Of a stretch of DNA of 64,000 bases, positions 1-8,262 are shown piece by piece. The translations under genes and the position numbers were made by a program. A model generated the notes under the pieces. The model made no database searches and was not told where the DNA came from. It saw nothing but the letters and a program-made list of their open reading frames with translations. How positions within the stretch are numbered: position 1 is the stretch's first letter; each line of letters opens with the position of its first letter. The stretch is from Parabacteroides distasonis ATCC 8503 (lineage in GTDB: Bacteria; Bacteroidota; Bacteroidia; Bacteroidales; Tannerellaceae), in contig NC_009615.1 in the NCBI RefSeq assembly GCF_000012845.1, positions 3,186,001-3,250,000 on the forward strand, read 5' to 3'.

Positions 1-57
1 TGGAATTTGTCTTGGAATGTAGTATGTCCTTACTTTAAGTTACCATTTTGAAGGGAT

Positions 58-79
58 GAGACGTAGTACGCTACGTCTC
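58..79. repeat. REP-like palindrome, copy 1
   Basis: Nine-base arms GAGACGTAG (58-66) and CTACGTCTC (71-79) enclose TACG. The outer half (GAGACG...CGTCTCTACAA) matches three other palindromes at 4886, 9472 and 43031, while the centre differs. It lies 46 bp beyond the stop of the TPR gene. Bases 1-124 hold nothing else that I recognise. Confidence 0.7.
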
Positions 80-124
80 TACAACTAGAGGTATCCAATG
101 GGATTGAAAATGTGGTTACCTTGA

Positions 125-1090
125 TCAAAAGATTCCCCCTTTATACATATTATCGAAATTCGAATGCTGTCCGTTCATCTTCTGGGCCTCTTCGCCTTCT
201 GGATTCAGTTCCAAAGATTTCTTCAAGTCCTCGAACGCACCGGTCTTATCTCCTTTCAGATTCTTGGCTCGCCCACGCTCACTATAAGCCTTGGCAAAAG
301 ACGGATTCGTCTCGATCGCCTCGTCAAAGAAAGCGATCGCCTCGTCATATTTCTTTTGCTCGATCAATAACTGACCAGATAAGATACAAGCATCCTCATT
401 AAACGGATTTAGATCTAGGACCTGCTGGAAATCAGAATTCGCAGCCTCGATATCCCCTAAAGCCATATGAATACGTCCTCTCAATAAATAAGAACTTTCC
501 TCCTCCGGCACGATCTCGATCGCTTTCTCCACATCGGGCAGCGCCTCTTTAGCTTGTCCCAGTCCTAAAAGAATCTCTGCACGCAATAAATAAGCATCGG
601 CGAAATCCTCCTTCAAGGAGATCGATCTCGTTAGGTCGGCGATAGCGCCAAATACGTCATTCGTCGCTTTCTTCGCTTTTGCCATCATGAAATAAGCGAC
701 ATGATTAGAAGGCTCTAGCTCGATCACGTGCAAACAATCGGTTATGACCTCCGCATCCTTATCCAACATAAACAATAAGTTAACGCGAGTCAAGCGGGTA
801 GCGATATGATCCGGCTCCATCTCAACCATCCGGTTCAACACGTCCTCGGCTTTCCCCAGCTCGTTCGCCATCGTATAAGCGGAGACGAGATAGCTCATCG
901 TCTCAAAATCCTCCTGTATATTCAGCGCCTCCGTAAAGCATTTGATCGCATAAGCAAGTTTTCCCATCTTCTGGGCACGCACGCCGTCGTATTTCAAGAT
1001 ATCAAAGTTCTTCTGCTCGTTCTTCGCCTTATCCTCCGTCGCCTCGGCCGGTTTGGAAGAAGAGAATAAAGATGTAAAGAAATTTCCCAT
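125..1090 (-). CDS. Tetratricopeptide repeat protein
   Basis: A protein of 321 residues made almost entirely of TPR units from about residue 32 to 300, with the usual spacing of small and aromatic residues (for example AYLLRAEILLGLGQAKEALP). There is no signal peptide or membrane segment, so it is probably cytoplasmic. TPR arrays form helical scaffolds for protein-protein contacts; no catalytic domain is visible and the partner is unknown. The first 30 residues are polar and probably disordered. The ATG at 1090 is followed at once by the repeat region, and a candidate -7 box lies about 50 bp upstream. It is divergent from the decarboxylase operon, with 289 bp between them. Confidence 0.85.
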   Translation of the reverse strand: MGNFFTSLFSSSKPAEATEDKAKNEQKNFDILKYDGVRAQKMGKLAYAIKCFTEALNIQEDFETMSYLVSAYTMANELGKAEDVLNRMVEMEPDHIATRLTRVNLLFMLDKDAEVITDCLHVIELEPSNHVAYFMMAKAKKATNDVFGAIADLTRSISLKEDFADAYLLRAEILLGLGQAKEALPDVEKAIEIVPEEESSYLLRGRIHMALGDIEAANSDFQQVLDLNPFNEDACILSGQLLIEQKKYDEAIAFFDEAIETNPSFAKAYSERGRAKNLKGDKTGAFEDLKKSLELNPEGEEAQKMNGQHSNFDNMYKGGIF

Positions 1091-1138
1091 GGTCTTATTC
1101 CTTAATTATTATAGTTCTACATTATTAGAGTTCCACCG

Positions 1139-1146
1139 CAAAGTTA
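1139..1146 (-). promoter_or_regulatory. Candidate -7 box for the TPR gene
   Basis: On the minus strand it reads TAACTTTG, matching the Bacteroidetes -7 consensus TAnnTTTG, 48 bp upstream of the ATG at 1090. No clear -33 TTTG lies at the right distance, so the call rests on one box. Confidence 0.35.
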
Positions 1147-1184
1147 CGGTAATATATTTGAATTTTCAGCCGTACAAGCATCGG

Positions 1185-1206
1185 AAAAAACACGTACGTG
1201 TTTTTT
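1185..1206. repeat. Perfect 22-bp palindrome in a divergent intergenic region
   Basis: The half-site AAAAAACACGT is followed directly by its exact reverse complement with no loop. It lies 95 bp from the TPR start and 174 bp from the oadG-like start. Both genes point away from it, so it is badly placed for a terminator and better placed for an operator, although its A/T ends also resemble a bidirectional terminator. Confidence 0.6.
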
Positions 1207-1297
1207 CAAGCTGACAATCATTCACCGAAAAGGCCGTTTCGCTTATTTATTTTCATTTTTTTAATTAAAATGTAACAGATCGTTTTCCAGTATTTTA

Positions 1298-1305
1298 TAA
1301 TTTTG
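1298..1305 (+). promoter_or_regulatory. Candidate -7 box for the decarboxylase operon
   Basis: TAATTTTG fits TAnnTTTG and lies 74 bp upstream of the oadG-like ATG. A second match (TATATTTG at 1153-1160) lies further upstream. Neither has a convincing -33 element. Confidence 0.4.
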
Positions 1306-1379
1306 CGATTGTTTTTAATTTGGCTGAAAGTTGCTCAATCCTTTGTAGAAACCTTTTAAGCTAGCCACAAATATAGAAT

Positions 1380-1676
1380 ATGGAGAATATAGAGACAGGA
1401 CTTTTGTTAATGGTAGTTGGAATGACCACCGTATTTGCTATCCTTTTGATCGTTATCTATCTGGGGAAAGGACTTATCGTCTTGGTGAATAAATACGCGC
1501 CGGAAGAGATCATAGCGAAGAAACCAGTAGCGGCAGCCGTTCGGGTACAAACGGCCACTCCAACGCAAACCACCGCGATCGGTAGCCTTTCCGGACAGGA
1601 GACAGCCGCCATCGTATCGGCAATCAGTGCCGTGACCCGTGGACAGGGGAAAGTTATCAAAATTGAGAAAGTATAA
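1380..1676 (+). CDS. Sodium-pumping decarboxylase gamma subunit (OadG family)
   Basis: A 98-residue protein with one strongly hydrophobic segment at about residues 8-32 and a polar, Ala/Thr-rich tail, the form of OadG-type small subunits. In this family the gamma subunit anchors the alpha chain to the membrane beta chain and assists assembly. It is first in a three-gene operon, 18 bp before the alpha gene. The tail here is short and I see no His-rich C-terminus of the kind that carries zinc in Klebsiella OadG. The family call relies on position and topology more than on residue identity. Confidence 0.8.
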   Translation: MENIETGLLLMVVGMTTVFAILLIVIYLGKGLIVLVNKYAPEEIIAKKPVAAAVRVQTATPTQTTAIGSLSGQETAAIVSAISAVTRGQGKVIKIEKV

Positions 1677-1694
1677 ATAATACATATTAATATC

Positions 1695-3620
1695 ATGAAA
1701 AGAGAAATCAAATTCAGTTTGGTCTTCAGAGACATGTGGCAATCCGCCGGAAAGTATGTCCCGACCGTAGACCAACTAACCAGAGTCGCTCCGGCAATTA
1801 TCGAGATGGGCTGTTTCGCCCGGGTGGAAACGAATGGCGGAGGATTTGAACAAGTCAACTTATTATTCGGCGAGAATCCTAATAAAGCGGTCCGTGAATG
1901 GACAAAACCTTTCCATGCGGCAGGCATTCAGACGCATATGTTGGACCGTGCGTTAAACGGCCTTCGCATGAGCCCGGTACCCGACGATGTACGTCAGCTA
2001 TTTTATAAGGTAAAGAAAGCGCAAGGAACGGATATCGCCCGCACGTTCTGCGGCCTGAACGACGTACGGAATATCGCCCCATCTATTAAATACGCAAAAG
2101 AGGCCGGTATGATCTCACAATGTTCCTTGTGTATCACGCATTCTCCGGTACATACGGTTGAGTATTATACCAAGATGGCATTCGAGTTGATCGAACTCGG
2201 AGCGGATGAGATTTGTATCAAGGATATGGCCGGTATCGGACGTCCGTACACATTAGGCCGTATCGTAGCCAATATCAAGGAAAAATATCCAGAGATCCCT
2301 ATCCAATATCATAGCCATGCCGGTCCCGGCTTTAACGTAGCTTCCATCATGGAGGTTTGTAACGCGGGTTGCGACTATATCGACGTAGGTATGGAGCCGC
2401 TTTCTTGGGGTACAGGGCACGCGGACTTGCTGACCGTACAGGCTATGTTGAAGGACGCCGGTTATAAGGTGCCCGAGATCAATATGGAGGCTTATATGAA
2501 GGTTCGTGCCTTGGTTCAAGAATTCATGGATGATTTCTTGGGATTGTATATCAGCCCGAAGAACCGGTTGATGAATTCCTTGCTAATCGGACCGGGACTT
2601 CCGGGCGGTATGATGGGTAGCTTGATGGCAGACCTTGAGAAGAACCTAGAGACGATCAACAAGAGCAATATAAAGAACAACAAACCGCTGATGTCTCAAG
2701 ACCAGTTATTGATCAAGTTGTTCGACGAGGTAGCTTACGTATGGCCACGTGTCGGTTATCCTCCATTGGTAACTCCATTCAGCCAATACGTGAAGAACCT
2801 AGCTTTGATGAACGTCATGCAGATGGAGAAGGGGAAAGCCCGCTGGAGCATGATCGCCGATGATATCTGGGATATGATCCTTGGAAAAGCCGGACGACTC
2901 CCAGGTCCGTTGGCTCCCGAGATTATCGAGAAGGCGCAAGCCGAGGGACGTAAGTTCTTCGAAGGTAATCCTCAAGACAATTACCCGGACGCGTTGGATA
3001 AGTACCGCAAGTTGATGAACGAGAAACAATGGGAAGTTGGCGAGGACGAGGAAGAACTCTTCGAATACGCCATGCACCCCGCTCAATACGAGGCATATCG
3101 CTCTGGAAAGGCCAAGGTCGAGTTTAAGGCAGACGTGGCAAAACGTAAGGCAGAGAAAGCGAACGCCGGTAAACCGACGGTACCCGCCACTCCTGCCGCA
3201 CCGGCTCCGGCACCTGCCGCTGCATTAACGATGCCGACGACTCCGCAAGTCATGACCGTAGATGTAAACGGACAGGCTTACCATGTGACCGTCGCTTTTG
3301 GTGATACCAACAGCTCAACTCCGGAAGTTAAACCGACAGTGGCTCCCGCCCCGACAGCCCCAGAGGTAACAAACGTTCCCGCAGGCGCTGGGAAAGAGGT
3401 GCTTTCTCCGCTGGAAGGTAAATTCTTCCTAGTAAAGAACGCTTCCGATACCCCGGTGAAGGTGGGCGACGTAGTGAAAGAAGGGGATGTCCTTTGCTAC
3501 GTGGAAGCCATGAAAACATACAATGCCGTACGTGCCGAGTTCGGGGGAACGATCACGGCGATCTGCCTGTCTTCCGGTGATGCCGTATCTGAGGATGATG
3601 TATTAATGACGATTCAATAA
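1695..3620 (+). CDS. Biotin-dependent sodium-pump decarboxylase alpha subunit (OadA/PycB-like)
   Basis: A 641-residue protein: a carboxyltransferase TIM-barrel domain (residues 1 to about 300), a conserved PYC/OADA middle region, a Pro/Ala linker near 495-560, and a C-terminal biotinyl domain with EAMKT and biotin-accepting Lys607. Expected metal ligands are visible: Asp13 in FRDMWQS, Lys in IKDMAG and the two His of YHSHAGPG. The usual RDAHQS is RDMWQS here and the LRGQN region differs, so the keto acid substrate need not be oxaloacetate. With the gamma and beta subunits it would move the carboxyl group to biotin and couple its release to sodium export. Its stop overlaps the beta start (TAATG). 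Confidence 0.88.
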   Translation: MKREIKFSLVFRDMWQSAGKYVPTVDQLTRVAPAIIEMGCFARVETNGGGFEQVNLLFGENPNKAVREWTKPFHAAGIQTHMLDRALNGLRMSPVPDDVRQLFYKVKKAQGTDIARTFCGLNDVRNIAPSIKYAKEAGMISQCSLCITHSPVHTVEYYTKMAFELIELGADEICIKDMAGIGRPYTLGRIVANIKEKYPEIPIQYHSHAGPGFNVASIMEVCNAGCDYIDVGMEPLSWGTGHADLLTVQAMLKDAGYKVPEINMEAYMKVRALVQEFMDDFLGLYISPKNRLMNSLLIGPGLPGGMMGSLMADLEKNLETINKSNIKNNKPLMSQDQLLIKLFDEVAYVWPRVGYPPLVTPFSQYVKNLALMNVMQMEKGKARWSMIADDIWDMILGKAGRLPGPLAPEIIEKAQAEGRKFFEGNPQDNYPDALDKYRKLMNEKQWEVGEDEEELFEYAMHPAQYEAYRSGKAKVEFKADVAKRKAEKANAGKPTVPATPAAPAPAPAAALTMPTTPQVMTVDVNGQAYHVTVAFGDTNSSTPEVKPTVAPAPTAPEVTNVPAGAGKEVLSPLEGKFFLVKNASDTPVKVGDVVKEGDVLCYVEAMKTYNAVRAEFGGTITAICLSSGDAVSEDDVLMTIQ

Positions 3621-4855
3621 TGAACGAGATATTTCAAAACTTATATGAGATGACTGCGTTCAGCAATATCATTGCTGAACCGCAGTTCTTGATCATGTAT
3701 GCCATAGCGTTCGTATTGCTCTACCTCGGTATCAAGAAACAATACGAGCCGCTATTGCTCGTGCCTATCGCGTTCGGCGTATTGCTCGCCAATTTCCCCG
3801 GAGGCGATATGGGAGTGATTCAAGCGGATGAGAATGGGTTGGTTAATGTACACGGCGTGATGAGAAACATCTGGGAAATGCCGCTGCATGATATCGCACA
3901 CGAACTTGGCTTGATGAACTTCATCTATTATATGTTGATCAAGACGGGCTTCTTGCCGCCGATTATCTTCATGGGTGTCGGTGCGTTGACCGACTTCGGA
4001 CCGATGCTCCGTAACCTTCGCCTATCCATTTTCGGCGCCGCGGCTCAATTGGGAATCTTCACGGTGCTTTTGGTAGCGATCTTGATGGGATTCACACCAA
4101 AAGAGGCAGCGTCTTTAGGTATTATCGGTGGCGCCGATGGCCCGACGGCTATCTTCACGACCATTAAATTGGCTCCGCATTTGCTAGGCCCGATCGCTAT
4201 CGCCGCTTATTCTTACATGGCTTTGGTACCGGTTATCATCCCGTTGGTCGTTAAGCTACTGTGTTCTAAGAAAGAATTACAGATCAACATGAAGGAACAA
4301 GAGAAGAAATACCCTTCTAACATGGAGATCAAGAATTTGCGTGTATTGAAGATTATCTTCCCGATCGTGGTAACTACCGTAGTCGCCCTGTTTGTTCCCA
4401 GCTCCGTTCCTTTGATCGGTATGTTGATGTTCGGTAATCTTGTAAAAGAGATCGGAACCAATACGTTCCGTCTGTTCGATGCCGCTTCCAACAGTATCAT
4501 GAACGCAGCCACGATCTTCCTCGGATTATCCGTCGGGGCAACCATGACCACGGAAGCGTTCTTGAACCTAACAACAATCGGTATCGTAATCGGCGGTTTC
4601 TTGGCATTCGCCTTGTCTATCGCCGGAGGTATCTTCTTCGTTAAGATTTTCAATTTGTTCACTAAGAAGAAAATCAATCCGCTTATCGGAGCCACGGGTT
4701 TAAGCGCCGTGCCAATGGCCTCTCGTGTGGCGAATGAGATCGCGTTGCAATATGATCCGAAGAACCATGTCTTGCAATATTGCATGGCTAGTAATATCTC
4801 GGGAGTGATCGGCTCGGCGGTAGCTGCCGGCGTATTGATTTCCTTCTTGGGATAA
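3620..4855 (+). CDS. Sodium ion-translocating decarboxylase beta subunit (OadB family)
   Basis: A 411-residue, very hydrophobic protein with about ten membrane segments. GGADGPTAIF carries Asp173, which matches the sodium-coupling Asp of Klebsiella OadB. The family member releases CO2 from carboxybiotin while moving Na+ outward. The gene starts on the last base of the alpha stop codon, so translation is probably coupled. A REP-like palindrome follows 30 bp after the stop. The motif, length and neighbours all agree; only the physiological substrate of the complex is open. Confidence 0.92.
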   Translation: MNEIFQNLYEMTAFSNIIAEPQFLIMYAIAFVLLYLGIKKQYEPLLLVPIAFGVLLANFPGGDMGVIQADENGLVNVHGVMRNIWEMPLHDIAHELGLMNFIYYMLIKTGFLPPIIFMGVGALTDFGPMLRNLRLSIFGAAAQLGIFTVLLVAILMGFTPKEAASLGIIGGADGPTAIFTTIKLAPHLLGPIAIAAYSYMALVPVIIPLVVKLLCSKKELQINMKEQEKKYPSNMEIKNLRVLKIIFPIVVTTVVALFVPSSVPLIGMLMFGNLVKEIGTNTFRLFDAASNSIMNAATIFLGLSVGATMTTEAFLNLTTIGIVIGGFLAFALSIAGGIFFVKIFNLFTKKKINPLIGATGLSAVPMASRVANEIALQYDPKNHVLQYCMASNISGVIGSAVAAGVLISFLG

Positions 4856-4885
4856 ATAAGATTAAATAGTATAAGTAGACGGTGG

Positions 4886-4907
4886 GAGACGGGGCATGCC
4901 CCGTCTC
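4886..4907. repeat. REP-like palindrome, copy 2
   Basis: A perfect palindrome with half-site GAGACGGGGCA, followed by TACAA as in the other copies. It lies just after the decarboxylase operon and could end transcription or protect the 3' end of the message. Confidence 0.75.
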
Positions 4908-5071
4908 TACAACCGGAATCAAGAGAAATAGGCCAACCTTAACATCTATTAGTATCCAAAATGACTTTTTAGATAAATAATTTCCCCGAAATGCTGTAAT
5001 CCAAAAATATTTAGTTTAATTTGTGACTTGATATAGGAATGTATTTATCCTTTTCTTAAAAGCGATTGTAT

Positions 5072-6925
5072 ATGAAGGACACTCTTGAGACTAATTTGCC
5101 GGAAGAAGCCGGGAAATTGGAAGAAACTAAAAAACCGGTTGAGACGCCGGAAATCGATGCTACCGCAGACGTTGAAGCCAACGATACAGCGGAGGCGGAC
5201 GCTGCTATTGCCGCAGGTAAATTAACCAAAGAAGAAATTCTCGCTAAGTTAACCGAACTTGTTGAGACTTCCGTAGAGACTTCCCGTGGAGAAGTAGAGG
5301 CTTTGAAACAGGCTTACTACAAGATCCGTCGTAACGAGGTGGAAGAGCTCAAGAAGGAATTCATCGCTGATGGTGGCGAAGAAAAGGATTTTACAGCTCC
5401 CGCTGACGAAACCGAGAACAAGATCAAGGATTTGCTCACTTCTTATAAAGAGAAAAGAGCCGCTATCCTCGCCGAGGAAGAGCGTGTAAAGGCCGCTAAC
5501 TACGCTTTGAAATTGCAGTTAATCGACCAGTTGAAAGAGCTTTGCGAAAGCCAAGATGATTTCAATAAATTATACAACTCTTTCAAGGACATCCAACAAA
5601 GATGGAAAGAGGTGAAGGCCGTTCCCCAAGAGCACGTGAACGAGCTTTGGAAGAACTATCAGATCTACACCGAGAAATTCTATGATATTATCAAGATAAA
5701 CAATCAGTTCCGTGATTACGACTTCAAGAAGAATCTGGAATTGAAGACCGCCTTGTGCGAAACCGTAGAGAAACTAGGTAATGAGCCGGATGTTATCTCC
5801 GCTTTCCACCAGCTTCAGAAGCTGCACCAGCAATGGCGTGAGATCGGGCCGGTGGCGAAAGAGTTGCGTGAGGATTTATGGGCTCGCTTCAAAGCTGCCT
5901 CAACCGTGATCAATAAGCGTCACCAAGAGCACTTCGAGAAACTGAAAGCGAAAGAGCAGGAGAATCTGGATGCGAAGACCGTGATTTGCGAACAAATCGA
6001 GGCGATTGATTTCAGTGCGTTGAAATCGTTTAAGGATTGGGAAGAAAAGAATAAGGAGGTAATCGGCTTGCAAGAGAAATGGAAGACGATTGGTTTCGCT
6101 CCGAAAAAATATAATGTAAAGATATTCGAACGTTTCCGTGCCGCTTGCGATGTCTACTTCGAGAAGAAAAGCGAGTTCTACAAGGCGATCAAGAGCGATA
6201 TGGAGAAAAACCTCGACGCTAAACGTGCGTTATGTGAGAAAGCCGAGGCTTTGAAGGATAGTACGGACTGGAAGGATACGACGGATAAGATGATCGCTTT
6301 GCAGAAAGAATGGAAGACGATCGGACCGGTAGCCCGTAAGCATTCCGACGCTGTCTGGAAACGTTTTATCTCGGCTTGTGATTATTTCTTCGAGCAAAAG
6401 AATAAGAACGTTGTTTCCCAAAAGAGCATAGAGCAGACCAACTTGGCCGCTAAGAAAGAGTTGATCGCTAAGATTAAGGGCATGGACGAGAGCCTTGGAC
6501 ATGATGAGGCTATCACGACCTTGAAGTCTTATATGGCGGAATGGAACACGATCGGTTTCGTACCGTTCAAGGAGAAAGATAAGATCTACAAGGAATATCA
6601 CGAGGCGGTTGACCAACAATTCGATCGCTTGAAGGTAGACCAGAACGATCGCAAGATGCAGTCGTTCCGCAACAACCTAAACGAGATGACCAGCGGCGAA
6701 AGAGGTAAAGGCCGTTTGTTCAGCGAGCGTGATAAGTTGATGCGTATGTACGAGCGCATGAAGAACGAGCTTCAGACTTACGAGAACAACATCGGCTTCC
6801 TAAGCATTTCCTCCAAGGGCGGCGGCGGTTTACTGAAAGAAATGGAACGCAAGATCGAAAAACTGAAAGAGGATATGGCTTTAACAGTCAAGAAGATCGA
6901 TGCCATCGACGAGAATCTGGAATAA
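5072..6925 (+). CDS. DUF349 domain protein
   Basis: A 617-residue, highly charged, mostly helical protein built of about five repeats of roughly 75 residues, each ending in a W-x-x-IG motif (RWKEVKAVP, QWREIGPV, KWKTIGFAP, EWKTIGPVA, EWNTIGFVP), which is the DUF349 signature. The N-terminal 60 residues are acidic and Ala/Glu-rich. There is no signal peptide. The family's biochemical role is not established. I use the ATG at 5072; an in-frame TTG six bases earlier has no support. A strong terminator follows, so the gene is probably transcribed alone. Confidence 0.85.
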   Translation: MKDTLETNLPEEAGKLEETKKPVETPEIDATADVEANDTAEADAAIAAGKLTKEEILAKLTELVETSVETSRGEVEALKQAYYKIRRNEVEELKKEFIADGGEEKDFTAPADETENKIKDLLTSYKEKRAAILAEEERVKAANYALKLQLIDQLKELCESQDDFNKLYNSFKDIQQRWKEVKAVPQEHVNELWKNYQIYTEKFYDIIKINNQFRDYDFKKNLELKTALCETVEKLGNEPDVISAFHQLQKLHQQWREIGPVAKELREDLWARFKAASTVINKRHQEHFEKLKAKEQENLDAKTVICEQIEAIDFSALKSFKDWEEKNKEVIGLQEKWKTIGFAPKKYNVKIFERFRAACDVYFEKKSEFYKAIKSDMEKNLDAKRALCEKAEALKDSTDWKDTTDKMIALQKEWKTIGPVARKHSDAVWKRFISACDYFFEQKNKNVVSQKSIEQTNLAAKKELIAKIKGMDESLGHDEAITTLKSYMAEWNTIGFVPFKEKDKIYKEYHEAVDQQFDRLKVDQNDRKMQSFRNNLNEMTSGERGKGRLFSERDKLMRMYERMKNELQTYENNIGFLSISSKGGGGLLKEMERKIEKLKEDMALTVKKIDAIDENLE

Positions 6926-6943
6926 CAATCTCATAAACCCGAG

Positions 6944-6980
6944 CAAAGCCGTCCTTTAAAAAGACGGCTTTGTTGTTTTT
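6944..6980 (+). terminator. Rho-independent terminator after the DUF349 gene
   Basis: Ten-base arms CAAAGCCGTC and GACGGCTTTG, loop of nine bases, then TTGTTTTT. The T-run ends only 8 bases before the next ATG at 6989. Confidence 0.88.
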
Positions 6981-6988
6981 ACGCTTTT

Positions 6989-8197
6989 ATGTCACGGATA
7001 CATTATTTCAATCCCGGCCACGAGACGGCCGTACTTTTAGGGACACAGAACTACACGGCACCGACAAATGTCCGTAAAATGCAAAAAGACTTGGCGCTGC
7101 TGCCGGTTTGGTATGCGGAAGAGGATGATTTTGTCTATCTGGAAGATAGTAAGGCAACCCCTCCGTTTTTCGCCCATTTGCCCAAAGACCTACACCCGGC
7201 TCCTATACCTGTAACAAAAGCGATGCTGATGAAAAACGCTCCCTACCTCTCTCCTATGGACGCAGCCCCGTGGGGACTTTCCCCGCATAGTCTTCATTTA
7301 TTCGAGCAGTTGAGGGACAAGGCAAAAGTCCGGCTATCCGTCCCGACTTGGAAAGAGGATTATTTTCGCCTTACCGGTAGGCAAACGGCGGCGGAATGTC
7401 TGGAAAAGATACAGGCCCTCCTACCCGATCTCCCTATTCCGGTAGCGCCTCGTTTCTGCACGAAAATCCGGGAGGTGGAGAGATACATGATCTTATGCAA
7501 CGCTCCCTTCGTATTAAAAACACCCTATTCCTCTTCCGGACGGGGATTGCTATGGGTAGAGAAACGAAAACCGGATACAAAAACGAAAAACTGGATAGAG
7601 GGCGCATTCAACAAACAAGGAATGATCAGTATCGAAAGCGGATTAGACAAAGTACAGGATTTCGCCATGGAATTTTATTCCGACGGGCAAGGTACTGTCC
7701 GTTACGAGGGATTATCCGTTTTCAATACCGAGGAGCGAGGCTCCTATACAGGCAACATCCTAGAGGAACAATCCACCATGCTCTCTCGCATCACCCGATT
7801 CACGGGCGAAGAAACCTATTCCCGCATCCAAGAGGCGGTAGGCTCTGTATTACAAGAAGTGTACGGATCTACTTACGCGGGCTGTATAGGTGTGGATATG
7901 CTGGCCTATAGACAAAAGGATGGATCTTTCGCTATTCATCCCTGCATTGAGATCAATATGCGGTACACGATGGGAATGGTCGCTTTACGTCTATTCCAGC
8001 ATTATGTAGCGCCTAGGGCTGTTGGCGATTACCGGGTTTCTTACGAGAAGGAAGCCGGAGAAGCTCTCGAGAAACACCGCCTCATGTCTGAGACTTATCC
8101 ACTTCGCTTTGCGAATGGAAGGATTCAAGAAGGCTACCTCTCATTATGCCCCGTCACGAAAGACACACATTATCGAGCCTATTTATTGCTCATGTAA
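6989..8197 (+). CDS. Conserved protein with ATP-grasp-like motifs
   Basis: A 402-residue soluble protein that begins with YFNPGHETA. Two segments suggest an ATP-grasp fold: a glycine/serine-rich nucleotide loop with TPYSSSGRG near residue 177-186 and a metal-site-like EINMRYTMG near residue 320. ATP-grasp enzymes join an acid to an amine or thiol with ATP; no substrate can be inferred. The ATG follows the previous gene's terminator by 8 bases, leaving no room for a separate promoter downstream of the hairpin, so its promoter must lie in or before the terminator, or read-through is used. The next gene is a secreted esterase with its own promoter. Function unknown. Confidence 0.75.
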   Translation: MSRIHYFNPGHETAVLLGTQNYTAPTNVRKMQKDLALLPVWYAEEDDFVYLEDSKATPPFFAHLPKDLHPAPIPVTKAMLMKNAPYLSPMDAAPWGLSPHSLHLFEQLRDKAKVRLSVPTWKEDYFRLTGRQTAAECLEKIQALLPDLPIPVAPRFCTKIREVERYMILCNAPFVLKTPYSSSGRGLLWVEKRKPDTKTKNWIEGAFNKQGMISIESGLDKVQDFAMEFYSDGQGTVRYEGLSVFNTEERGSYTGNILEEQSTMLSRITRFTGEETYSRIQEAVGSVLQEVYGSTYAGCIGVDMLAYRQKDGSFAIHPCIEINMRYTMGMVALRLFQHYVAPRAVGDYRVSYEKEAGEALEKHRLMSETYPLRFANGRIQEGYLSLCPVTKDTHYRAYLLLM

Positions 8198-8217
8198 CAG
8201 ATTATTCATTACATTTG
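8185..8217 (+). promoter_or_regulatory. Promoter of the esterase gene
   Basis: ATTG (8185-8188), 21 bases, then TACATTTG (8210-8217), close to the Bacteroidetes consensus. It overlaps the end of the upstream gene and gives a leader of about 40 nt before the ATG at 8263. Confidence 0.55.
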
Positions 8218-8262
8218 TAAAAATCTTTAGACCTCAGTAATACCATTAATAAATTTATCATT

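Noticed and set aside
4213..4785. 190-codon open frame antisense to the beta subunit gene
   Set aside because: It is a shadow frame of a well-conserved membrane protein and has no family resemblance of its own.
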